64,000 nucleotides of DNA. Source: Orbilia blumenaviensis (lineage: Eukaryota; Ascomycota; Orbiliomycetes; Orbiliales; Orbiliaceae). Of this stretch, positions 47,863-58,199 are shown in pieces. The notes beneath the pieces are model-generated. The model was not told the DNA's origin. It saw only the letters and a list, made by a program, of their open reading frames with translations, and ran no database searches. The stretch covers positions 558,001 to 622,000 of the forward strand of contig JAVHNS010000018.1 of assembly GCA_036872755.1 (NCBI GenBank), written 5' to 3'. Made by a program: the position numbers and the translations under genes. Numbering within the stretch: the first letter of the stretch is position 1; each line of letters starts with the position of its first letter.

Positions 47863-49158
47863 ATGTTGTCGATCTTCTTCCTACCTATTCTAGCTACTTT
47901 CTCTTCAAAAGCACTTGCTTTATTCGAAGTCGCAACACTCGAGCATTTCCTTCGGCCACCAATCACGTACGAGGCTATTGAGAATCCGTATGCCTGCAAC
48001 GACGTCCCGCCCACAGAATCTGGCATAATCTCATACTTCCTCATTCGCAAAACAAATGTTCATCCCCGCATTATCGCATTCTATAATAGTCAGGATCCGT
48101 TTAGTGCGGCCTGCACTGAGGCGAAGTTAAAGTCAATTGTCGCTTTCTTCCCAGAAGCCAACACGCAACAAGTAGTCATACCTCCAGATGCTCGCATCAC
48201 ACATTGGAAAGCTCTAAGCACGGTTAGTCCAGAATGGGCACATTACCTTGCTTATGACTTGCAGCCAGGGCAACTGATTCGACGAATGATATCGGCAACC
48301 GATTGGGATGAGGCCGATAATGCCGTCAGTATTCAAGACTATGATTATGACTGGGAAGATATTGCAAACAGAAGGAGGGATCCCTGGGAAGGAAATGACA
48401 TGTACCCAGAATCCGAGCGTAATATGGAGCCAAGCGATTATAGTAGCGATTGGCTCGATAGCAGTGGTGAGGATCCGAATGACTTCGAGTTCGCCGACGA
48501 AAGCATAGATAATGAGGATGACGATACTGCTGCAGCGGAAAGCGAGACTGGAGGAGGCGGGGATAATTTATACAATATGTTGATTGAATCTACGCCACAA
48601 CGATGGCCAATGGAGGAACCACCTGCGCCAAATCCGGGCCCTCGGAATGCTCACTCCGGACCCGATAGAGGCGCTATCCGCCTTGAGGGTGGAGGCTTTA
48701 GGCAGGAAAACCCGAGGCCGAACCCCCTGCAGAGTTCAGAGGTTTTCGACCTGAGCTATTTATTGAGGGCGCGACGACGAAATCGAGAAATCCAGAGAAC
48801 AGGAGCCTACGTTCCCCTATCACTCAGCGACCGAGCCAGGCCGCGCGAAGTCCTCAGGTCACAAGGATTCTATATCGACCCAGCAGAGGAGGATGTGCAA
48901 GAAGCTCGCAGGAGAGCCTTCCGCGAAATGATGGATGCCCAAGATAACAACCCATCACAAGGGAGCCCAATAACCGAAATCGAAGAAGAACAAATCCTCG
49001 TAGACTTTGGGCATCCACCAGAGCAAGTTTACTCACCCGAGGCAGACCTCCATGTCAACATCAACCCACAGCCCCTAAGAGAAGACAACCCACCCTTCTT
49101 AGGCTACCAGCCGGGTGGATATACTGGTGATGTTGATGAGTTCTTTGATTTCAAATGA
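47863..49158 (+). CDS. Secreted disordered protein, third member of the IAFY-domain family
   Basis: Single frame of 431 aa. Signal peptide at residues 1-20 (MLSIFFLPILATFSSKALAL). Residues about 40-140 carry the shared domain: AC, PRIIAFYNSQ, a second Cys, IVAFFPEANTQQVVIPP, ITHWKAL, then SPEWAHY. The remainder is acidic, then Pro/Arg/Glu-rich and probably disordered (DYDYDWED, long Asp/Glu/Ser runs). It is the best match to the remnant at 29841-30170. No catalytic motif; function unknown. Secretion is well supported. It is intronless, as are the other two intact members. Confidence 0.8.
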   Translation: MLSIFFLPILATFSSKALALFEVATLEHFLRPPITYEAIENPYACNDVPPTESGIISYFLIRKTNVHPRIIAFYNSQDPFSAACTEAKLKSIVAFFPEANTQQVVIPPDARITHWKALSTVSPEWAHYLAYDLQPGQLIRRMISATDWDEADNAVSIQDYDYDWEDIANRRRDPWEGNDMYPESERNMEPSDYSSDWLDSSGEDPNDFEFADESIDNEDDDTAAAESETGGGGDNLYNMLIESTPQRWPMEEPPAPNPGPRNAHSGPDRGAIRLEGGGFRQENPRPNPLQSSEVFDLSYLLRARRRNREIQRTGAYVPLSLSDRARPREVLRSQGFYIDPAEEDVQEARRRAFREMMDAQDNNPSQGSPITEIEEEQILVDFGHPPEQVYSPEADLHVNINPQPLREDNPPFLGYQPGGYTGDVDEFFDFK

Positions 49159-49430
49159 TTCAAGGTCCGACTAGTAGCCAACCGTAACCTGAGATACCAG
49201 TGTTTATTTGATCATTTATGTGTATATACACACAGAGCTAGCTCTATAACCCTATAAATATAAAATAATTGCGCATGGCATAGAGCTTTGGTAGGGTTGA
49301 TCAATTTTTTATTTTGGGTCTAGCTTAACCAACCTTGAGCGCCCAAGTCCGTAAGACGCAAAATTTAAAGTCGAGTTTAGCTAATATCGGTCTAATGGGC
49401 TATGGCGGGCAAAATGTGTCAAAACAATAT

Positions 49431-49775
49431 ATAATACAACCTGTGCAATATATATATATTACAACTTAAGCAAAACAAAAGTATGATAATTTTCATAAGT
49501 ATACTCAACCATCAGCCCACCCGCCTAGTCAAAGGCTGGGGAAAAGAATTATTCCACATACCCGACCAGTTAACACGCACACATCATTAGCTACAGTTAC
49601 ACCTATTATTAGAAAAGAAGTAGCCTAAACCTTTCACCGCTTAGCTATCTGGCTCTCTGCTGGTGGCAGGCCAATTGCAAGCTAGTTGCGGGCTGATGGT
49701 CAAGCATAATTGTGAAAAATTAGCACACTTATACCTCGCTTAAGTTGTAATATTTATATTTTGCGAAGTTGTAAT
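49431..49775. mobile_element. 345-bp inverted-repeat element (MITE-like)
   Basis: The left arm (49431-49471) and the inverted right arm (about 49738-49775) are roughly 40 bp and about 80% alike. The inner 17 bp, ATATTACAACTTAAGC with flanks, is nearly perfect. The interior has no coding frame. The right end directly abuts the TA-flanked MITE copy that starts at 49777. It is probably non-autonomous; the superfamily cannot be told. Confidence 0.55.
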
Positions 49776-49776
49776 A

Positions 49777-49936
49777 CTGTAGGGGGTTTGGGTACTTTTC
49801 TGGGACTGCTTCTGAATATTAAAACCTTTGAAAAGAAATTAAGCCGACTTATTCTCTTTAAATCGTCATTTATACTGTTTTAAGTTCCCTTTTTCCTATA
49901 AACCGTCTTGAGAAGCTAACCAAAACCCCGGTTCCG
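49777..49936. mobile_element. TA-flanked MITE, copy A
   Basis: About 160 bp that align over their full length with copy B at 58032-58199. Shared blocks include GGGTACTTTTCTG, GACTGCTTC, TTCCCTTTTTC and TATAAACCGTCTTGAGAA. Ends are GTAGGGGGTTTGGG on the left and CCAAAACCCCGG on the right, an imperfect terminal inverted repeat. It is preceded by TA; the right edge is eroded. No coding capacity. Confidence 0.7.
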
Positions 49937-50609
49937 CATTACATATCGTTCTGACACATTTCGGCCACCATAGCGCACATACATTTGCGTGTACATGCAC
50001 GTGCTAATAAAATAATTAGTTAAGCGAAGCTTCGGGCCATGTGGATCGCGATATCGCCCAAAACAGTAAACCTCTCAATCTAGCATACGTTACACGAGAT
50101 CAGGCAATTCTCACACCAACAATTTCCAGTTTGCGTTGTGGGTCGAATATTCGTGAATATCCGCTGTTCTGCTAATCTGTTGGGAAGGAACTAACGAACC
50201 ATTCGCTTCTGATTGTGAAAAACACTCAAGCTACAGTGCAGCCTGCAGCCGCAATTTCGTTTGCATCCTAGCCAGTGTGGTGCCAAGTTGCGCTTTGTCT
50301 TTTTGCAAGGCTTCACGATTGGATAGCGCGGTTCGGAACTTGGCTAATTGGCCGACTGCACAAAGACCTCCCGTCTAGAACGCCACCGAATCTAATTCGG
50401 CCCTGTTGGCAATGCAGGGGCTTCAGCTGAATATGATCAGCCGCAAAAGTCTTGAGATAAGGGGTTCTTATAAGTACCCTCATAATATCCCGAAGGTTGT
50501 CAATTGATTCTTTCCCGACTCTCATTCCTAAAAGGCAAGTGGTGGACGATCTTCGTGTTGACTCTGACGGTTTCAATTGCAATCCAGACTTTCGTTTATG
50601 CAACAAACC
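49937..50609. other. Intergenic, promoter of the Thr-rich secreted gene
   Basis: No gene or repeat recognised; the right ~300 bp are the promoter and leader of the next gene. Confidence 0.5.
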
Positions 50610-51846
50610 ATGCTTTTCTCAACAATCTATGCCTTTGCGCTACTTGCGCTTTCGACAGTTGTACTCGGTGGAAAGGAGCACTGCATTGTTCCTCACCCGA
50701 CATGCAGGAACCTGCCGTCACAAACATCTGTGACCTGCGCCTCTTTAATTTGTAAGTCGGCCACCAGTCGGGAACCTTACCATTCATGTTGGTAGCGAGC
50801 AAAAAATCTAAAATCAATTGATTGCGTTACCTATAGCAAAGAGCGCACTTGCCCGCCCGTCGTGTACCTCGTGTACTAGTACTATCGTTCGGACCACTAC
50901 GACCAGGCTGACGACGGTTAAGACTGCTACTATTCTAACGACTCGGACAATCGTGGTTACAAAACCAACTGTTGCTATTATCACTAGGACAAACGTGGTT
51001 ACCCGAGTTTCTACTAGCGTCGTTACATCCATTTCCTGGAAGAGAACAACAAGGACAACGTACGTTAACGCTCTACTGATTATATGATCTGGTTGATTAT
51101 AAGAATGTTTTGGTTTGGAACTAACACACAGACAGCACCACTACAATCTCGACAACTACGACATTGCCCTCACAGACGTGCTTGTCTCGAAGGGCTCTTG
51201 ACATCCGTCAGGTGGCTACAACATTTCCTAAGATTTGCTGTTAGTATTCCTTCCATATATTTAATAAATAACTTGAACCTAATCGCCTTCGGGGCCGACA
51301 GCATGCTATCTTACCGCCACTCGACAGACTGGGATTTATACTATCCAACTCACATCGTTTCTCCTCCCGAACGCAACTAGCAGTGTCAGGATTACTTCTA
51401 CAAAGACAACTACTAGCACTCGCGTTACCACGACCCGAACAAGCCAGGTCATCTCACTTCGTACAACTGTGAGAGTCACTTCGTCCACAGTCGTGAGAAC
51501 TTCCTCAACCACCATCGTATCTACCCGAACCGCCCGACAAACATTTGCAGCTGCCTGTACCGCTGCCCTTGTCATCTCCCGCCAGCCATCCACTGCCAAC
51601 CTTGAAAACGCTGCAGCCGTCAAGGTTAGAGACTTCAAGGAATGCTGTAACCGTTGTTTCTCAGCAGAAGGATGCAACAGTTACGAATATCGAGATGCAT
51701 CTAAAGATTGTATTTTGCGGTACTCTAAGCAGTCCGCAGGCTGTGAGACGAGGTACTGTCCGCTCGGAAAGCAGATATTCAACCAAGGCAATGCAGCATC
51801 CGGAAGAGTTTGGGGTACTGGACCATGCTATGGTGGAATGCGATAG
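50610..51846 (+). CDS. Thr-rich secreted protein with C-terminal PAN/apple-like domain, four exons
   Basis: Exons 50610-50751, 50837-51059, 51136-51239 and 51302-51846 give 337 aa. Introns are 62-85 bp with donors GTAAGT, GTACGT and GTTAGT; the second uses the later of two adjacent AG acceptors, since the first runs into a stop. The signal peptide is MLFSTIYAFALLALSTVVLG; an in-frame Met lies 12 bp upstream. The middle is a mucin-like Thr/Val/Ser/Arg stretch (repeats such as TTTTISTTTTL) likely to be heavily O-glycosylated. The C-terminal ~90 residues hold a Cys pattern typical of PAN/apple modules: FKECCNRCFSAEGCNSYEY, CILRYS, a Cys-rich end and CYGG. Cell-wall or extracellular adhesin is a reasonable guess. 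No GPI signal is seen. Confidence 0.75.
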
Positions 51847-52230
51847 AGGTAGGCCGTGCGAGGTTTACACTATGAAAATGGTCCTTAGATCTCGCTAGTA
51901 CTTATAAACGGATTTTATTTGGAGCGGGGTTTAAAATAAGGCATATTCTTTATTAATTAAAAATCAAATAGATCAATTTAATACAATGCGCTATCCAGTT
52001 CGATATACGTTTTGGTAATGTGGTCAGAAAAGACTCCAGGCTCCGATCCTTATACTCTAACAGTATAAACCCAATCCCCGGGAGTATTGTACAAAACAGA
52101 ACACAAATGAAACCAGTGAACTCTACAATCTGTTTTTTTTTTTTGTTCTTGTTTTTTTTCAGTTTCCTAATACGCCGTAGCCTTTAAATATGCGCCTTAC
52201 CATATCACCAAAGGGAAGTGGGTGTATACA
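51847..52230. other. Convergent spacer
   Basis: 3' ends of the Thr-rich gene (plus) and the small basic gene (minus). Contains a T-rich run around 52131-52160. Nothing else. Confidence 0.5.
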
Positions 52231-53008
52231 TCAAACAGTGGGCGAATAACTGTAGGTATAGCCTGGAGCCGGTCTCTGGACCTTCATGCCAATACGATTG
52301 GAGCCCGGTGCCAGTAGAATCTCTCGCTCCCAATCGTCTCGAATAAACTCCTCTCCAACTAACATTCCAATATCCGCTTCCCGTTGCAACTGAAAATCTT
52401 GGAAACTAAGGAAGCGCTCAAGCGGGGATTTACTGGAGAGTCGGGAACCCGTCCTTGAGCCTGGAAATGGCACGAAAGATCGTTTTGACGAGAGTTTCGA
52501 CCGCTGTCGCCTTGGTTTGATGGATACGCCGCTGGTTGAACTTCCACTGGTCCGGGGGTGGGGACTAGAACTCCTGCTGGTACTTCCCAATAATTAGATG
52601 AAATTCTGATAGGCCTATACAGCTCTTGGGTTATACCTTGGACTTTGATGGCCCGACTGCTCCGACACATTGGAACAGTCAGGTACAGGAGTTTTAGCTT
52701 TACACGCTGTGTCTTTATCAGACCAGACCACCAATTCGACGAGCGTAGAAATCAACGCATCTAAAAAAATTAGAAGCGATCGGCATTTCTTATTGTTGAG
52801 TTTCGATGAGTAGTTAGTTTCCCGGGCGCAAGAATCACCGAGCTGTCCAGGGAGTTGGGGGAGATATTACCTCATCCTGTACAAAAACGAAATTTAGGCA
52901 CATACGACAAAGAAGAGATGCTTTCAAGGCGAAGAGCGTCTTCAAGAATGGCGATAGTGTGATTTTTGGGAACCCGGAGGCAACGAGCAAGCCTAAAAGT
53001 GCTGACAT
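52231..53008 (-). CDS. Hypothetical Ser/Arg-rich protein, about three exons
   Basis: Model: exons 53008-52883, 52842-52637 and 52582-52231, 227 aa. The last junction is well supported (GTATAA donor, CTAAT branch, 54-bp intron). The first intron would be only 40 bp, and its donor GTACAG is a guess. The N-terminus (MSALLGLLVASGFPKITLSP) is hydrophobic and may be a signal anchor. The C-terminal exon is basic and Ser-rich (SIKPRRQRSKLSSKRSF) and ends in a Tyr/Pro-rich tail. I do not recognise it and can suggest no function. Confidence 0.5.
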
Positions 53009-56000
53009 GTTGATCAAATGTCACATGCAAGAAGTGATACAATTTCTTTTTCTTTTTTTTTCGACCGACGGTTTAAAACGTTACCGTGTGCAGCGCATAT
53101 ACTGTTTGACTATGAGCTGCAACTTCCAATCGGTAGGCTTTCAGGCGATAGGAACCGGAGGCATTCGTTACCTACGGTCGGATTCTCACTACTTTGTCTC
53201 AGTACGTAAGTCTGACTCGGGAGGGATATTGTTCGTAGATTCCTCGAGATCAATGATGATCACTTCTGAGAAAGAGTCGGAAACGAGGTCCTAATATATA
53301 TAGTAGGAAAGACAAGGACACAGACAGGGCTGCTTAGCTAGGTAGTTAAGGCATGTGAATACATGTTGATACATCCATGCACAGGCACCAGTGTAGCGAT
53401 ACCGGCGAACTCCCAAAGGTCGTTCCAGAGATTGATATTATTACCAGGTACTTAGAGTTTCTTTGAACACAAAAAAAAAAAAAAAGATAATAAACCCAAA
53501 GGTCCCTCGTGACAGGGCAACATTGCATCCTAATATTGGGTATTTACCCCCCATCATCGCCCTGAGATTGCAGCTACATCAATGTCGTGAAACGACGAGG
53601 CGACGCATATACGGCCACTTGCTGTGCCTGTAGATGTCAGATCCTGCGCATGCATGCTTAATGCGGTGTGTGTTGGCACGAACCAAACAGAATACCAGCC
53701 CACCCATTCCAGCTCGCTAGAGCGGGAGGCGGCAAGAGCCCAGCTGCATAATGTCAACCAGCCAGCTCCATCAGACGATAGAATCGAGGCGAGTATGTAT
53801 GTGCAGCCCTGAATCTCGGATTTTAGGTCCCCGAAGCCAAAGTTCGTGTTCGGAGCGTGAGACTCTATCATTCTGTCAGCTACGGAGTTACCAATCGTAT
53901 TCGACTAATAGCCTTGAATCTATTACTGACGAGCTTGTCGCGGCAGACCTTCTTGTGTTGAGCAAGCGTGTGCATTTGAAAGTTCTGTAGTAGAAATATA
54001 TTTATCTCGGGTACGCCGGTACGCGGGTACACATTATTACTCCTCTTCGTAAATTTAACGTCCGTACAAATCATAATACCTATTCAATTATCATTTAACA
54101 CATTGAGTTGAAGGGGTTATGAGGCTTTGTAATTTGTTGGAGATATGGCATGTCCTAAAAGCCAATCCTTCACGGGTTGGAGACAAGTATACGTAGGACT
54201 CACAACCAAGCCAACTTGAATGATAAGATCCCACGAATTCAGCTAGATAATGTGCTGGCAATACATAAGCGTGCATGATACACACAAACTACTATATGGT
54301 GGAATACGTCAGGGGAATTGATGGTACCGACAATAGTGGGATCTTACCAACTGGCTACTCAGAGATACTTGTTCGCCCCATGATCCCAAAATTCCAAATT
54401 CAGGCTGCCAAGTTATCACCAAATATATTTATTAACATGTGCACATGGCCCAGCTGGGCTCTCTCAGATCTCTGATAACGCGGACTTGAAGCCGTCTCCC
54501 CGTGCACCATACCAGACCAAACCATTCCTTCGCACTCTCGACCATTTGCACATTTAGAGACTTTTACAACAAACTTTTTAAATTTCCATTCGCATTGAGT
54601 ATGCCATATTCTCTCGGCACATTACAAATTTTGCCACACATACAAGACCGTAGCCAATACCCAACTTCAAAGGCTGGAACCAACAAAGCGCGCTAGCGCC
54701 GCTCAAGTCCGGGTACGAAACCTATGTTGTATTTTTTACAACCTGTGGTGTTGGAATTCCGCCGTTAGCGGTTCGGATCCGATGCATGCAGTCGAGCAAA
54801 TGAAATCATCCCGATTAGCGCGGCCACAAGATCTTAAGAAATTACTGGGGGAAAGCCATTTAAGACTCTATTGAACCAGAATCGTTGCCAAGAATATTTG
54901 CAGGGTGGTGGGGTTTGGTGACGTAGGTCTAATCCCCAGATCCCAGCAGATTGATCCCAGTCATGGGCGTTCTCCGCGTGTATACAACGTGTATACAGCG
55001 TCTTAAGCCTCAATTGTTTTAAAGGAATGAAACTAATGATACCATTATACTGTCCTACTAATTCAATCCGCTGGTACCTAGATATTTAGTGGTCAACATC
55101 AGCCTCGAAGCCGCAGCTAGATAACCAGTCTCCGACCGCCCGCTGTGATTGATTAGTCCTATCGAACACCATAATAACCCCTCCCCGATCCCGCGCTAAC
55201 CCCAAACCGTTAACCACGTATACATAGCACTTCCAAGTACACTAAGTGCACGGCATTGATATGTCACTGCAGAGGCGCTCTGCACACGAGTATGAACTGA
55301 AGATATGTGTTAATACACGGCAGGAGGTACTTTGCTATGGGAGGCTACAAGATATTTGAAAGTTTCTAGGCCAATTAGGGCTTGTTAACATGTGAAAATG
55401 AGATAAATATTGGTAGGCATGCGAAATGCCAGATATTATACAGAAAGAAAAACAGAGAAAATTACAGGCACGCTAGTGGGCCGGGTTGACTATAGATAAG
55501 ACATCATATCTTGTGGTAGTTCTGCCACCAACTCTCCACCACAAACAACTATATACACTCCACCACTTCGAAACTTTACAGGCCAATATCTAAATACTAG
55601 TTTTGTTAAGATAAAGGTGCTTCCGTGGGCTCCAGTTTCCAGATCCACGATCGTAATTACGTAAGATACAAGATGGGCCTCTATAGAAGTACGAGGTTAC
55701 AGTTTGGAAAATCCGCATAGTGTTCCCAGGAATCGGACTCCAATAGCCTAGCAAACCATCCACTCGCTCAACGAAGGACCCTGGTATCCGCCTCAACTTG
55801 TGAATATTTCTATATATTAACTACATCCTGAACGCTAGTCCGGTGCGGCTGTGTTGGAAGGTTAATTGGCCTTTCAATTGCGATGCTTGTGCCATATATA
55901 TAACCTCTCAGGTATTCGTGCTGTGGAAGAAATAGCTGTGCCTTTTTTGATACGTTGGCTTCACAGATAGTGACTCTTGTAAAAAATTTAATACCAACGC

Positions 56001-56079
56001 TCTGTATAGTAGTACTACACTCAATTCCTATCGCTTCAATTTACATATTTCTAGCGTACCAATTGATATATTTCCCAAA
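53009..56079. other. Intergenic, no supported gene
   Basis: A 3-kb gene-free stretch with only short random frames. It holds the second GC-rich 18-mer at 54687 and, at its right end, the promoter of the Cys-rich secreted gene. Confidence 0.5.
54687..54704 (+). repeat. GC-rich 18-mer, copy 2
   Basis: AGCGCGCTAGCGCCGCTC differs from the copy at 47635-47652 at one position. See that entry. Confidence 0.4.
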
Positions 56080-57077
56080 ATGCGGTTACCATCTTCCTTT
56101 CAGTCTTATTTTGTGATACTCTCCTTCTGTCTTCATAATATACCAGTCATAAAGGCTCTGGTACATGATGCAACTAAAGCGGCGGGAGAAGGCAAAAGCT
56201 CATCGAACGCCCAAAACCTTCCGGGTTCTACACACCGACTGGCCCCACGTGTTACCTGGAAAACCGGCTCCCCCCAAGGACACATTGTGTACTGTGATGA
56301 GCCGCAAACGGTCCTAGAAAACGGTAGAAGTCGCTTTATTGAGTATGGCGACGGTCTTACGAGATTTCGTGGTATAGTCGAAGGGTTTCAGCTGGAAATG
56401 ACGGATGATCCACGAGCTACTATGGACGTCATCGAAGGTCTAACAGCACTATGTCGAAATTGCCGGTGCGATGAAAATAATATTCTCGCGCCCAGCAATT
56501 CACAGACTCGTCACTGCGATGCCTCAATAGTTTATATTTGTAGATTCTTTTTAGGTAACAATCATACGCGGCAGAACTTCCTCGCCGTCAGCGTGACTTA
56601 TGCACATCAGATCGGGCATTTTCTCTCTCTCCTAACTTGCAGCTAGCTAATGAGCCGCGCTTAGGATGTTATTGTTTCATTGAGGTACAACCACCACCGC
56701 CCGAACCAGAGTCTAAGCTTGTCTATGAAAACGAGGATAGTTACAATGCGGCTCGTACGCGCCTCAAAGGTGCATCCCGCTTCCGCTTAAGGAAATACCA
56801 GAAAGAGGGTAGATACCAATCTAGCCGGTCGGGAGCTTATGCAGATGAAGAATTTGAGTTCACACAGTACCGGCAGCTAGTTCCAGGAACAAAGGAACCG
56901 TATTATTTAGAAGGTCCGGGTGGAGATACAACTTGGAGCTTCCTGTCTGGAATGAACAGTATAGGTGGCGGGATAAATAGATTCGGGTTACCTGGTAGAA
57001 TTGGCGGCAATTCTAAGTTTTCGAAGAGGGGTAGAGAAGGTACGAAAGTAGATTCAGAGAGCATTAATAAGGACTAG
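56080..57077 (+). CDS. Cys-rich secreted protein, two exons
   Basis: Exons 56080-56554 and 56647-57077 give 301 aa. The 92-bp intron has a GTAACA donor. The correct acceptor is CTAG at 56646, because the first AG (56642) leads straight into a stop. A signal peptide covers about residues 1-26. The ordered part (about 60-200) carries HIVYCDEPQ, LTALCRNCRCDENN, RHCDAS, YICRFF and RLGCYCFIEV, which is eight Cys arranged in CxxC/CxC pairs. The C-terminal third is Gly/Arg/Ser-rich and probably disordered. No named family is recognised. Location is extracellular by prediction; the function is unknown. It does not share the IAFY domain of the three larger secreted proteins. Confidence 0.72.
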
Positions 57078-58031
57078 GTTTGTCAGCACCGAGGCTGCGC
57101 TAAGGGAACTGATGAAGAGGGTGCAGTTACACGAATCAAGTGAGAAAGGAATTAGCAATTCAATGGGAGCAAGTAGTACTCAATGCTGATAAGCCGATAA
57201 GGAAAAGAGAAAAAGAAGGGCGACAATTGAAAATGGTGGATTAGCTGGGGCGCGTGTGCATAATTCATTGCTAGTCTCATTGCTTTGATCTATCACAAAA
57301 GTTTTTCAGGATTGCGTAGGCCCTCCGTCGGCCTTATCCTAGTGCGAGTCAAATATGCGAGATACAAATATATACGCGTATCTCTTCAGCTGGAAAGTAT
57401 TATAGACATGTCCTAATCAGCATAGAACTGTCTCTCCGTAGATAGTCGGTATTACAAATATTAGGTAGATTCAGCTTATAACCAGTGCCAACTATCTAGC
57501 ACGAGATATATACTCAGTACAGTTGAGTGTAACCGTTGCAGAGCCGTAGAGGTGCGGGGTAATCAAATACATTGCATTGCAAAACTGCCCAATCCCCCAA
57601 AAAACAGCAGGCTATTAGAAATCGAAAACGAGGCGGATTGTTCAGCCCCATTAATCCTCCACCTTTCCCCCGGTTTCATTGCCAGGCCAGAGCCTCATCA
57701 GAGCCTCATCCGGAGCCCCTTCCCAGCAAAATGTTTCCTTTCTTCCCCGCAAATATTCGTAAATATCTCCATTCAGCTTACTCCAAGTATTTTCTCCCGC
57801 TACTTGGGGATTCAATTATTCAGGCCGGTGTTGATATACAACACTATTCACAACACGACCACTGATAATAAATTTCCATATGGACACCTATATAGAGGAC
57901 GTGGACGTTATATTTGTGCGCCTGTGGCACTGTAATCAATGTAGGCCAAGAATCTGGAAGAGTAACCGGGTGACAGGGTGGGAATTCTCTATACTTCGGA
58001 TGAACAGTATATATTTGTAATACGCTTAGTA
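57078..58031. other. Intergenic, no supported gene
   Basis: A 127-codon plus-strand frame at 57552-57935 has random composition, no signal peptide and no motif. Nothing else is seen. Confidence 0.5.
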
Positions 58032-58199
58032 CCGTAGGGGTTTTGGGTACTTTTCTGAGACTGCTTCCGAATATCAAAATATTTTACAAGGAAAGCAAGG
58101 CGTCTTATATGATTATTTTCTTTCAAATCATTATTGATACTGTTTTAGGTTCCCTTTTTCTATAAACCGTCTTGAGAAACCAACCAAAACCCCGTACGG
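58032..58199. mobile_element. TA-flanked MITE, copy B
   Basis: 168 bp with the best-preserved ends of the family: left CCGTAGGGGTTTTGGGT; right (inverted) CCGTACGGGGTTTTGG. Flanked on both sides by TA (58030-58031 and 58200-58201), the target duplication of Tc1/mariner elements. Internal sequence aligns with copy A. No coding capacity, so non-autonomous. Confidence 0.78.

Noticed and set aside
57552..57935. 127-codon plus-strand frame
   Set aside because: Composition looks random, no signal peptide, no motif, no splice partner; likely chance frame.
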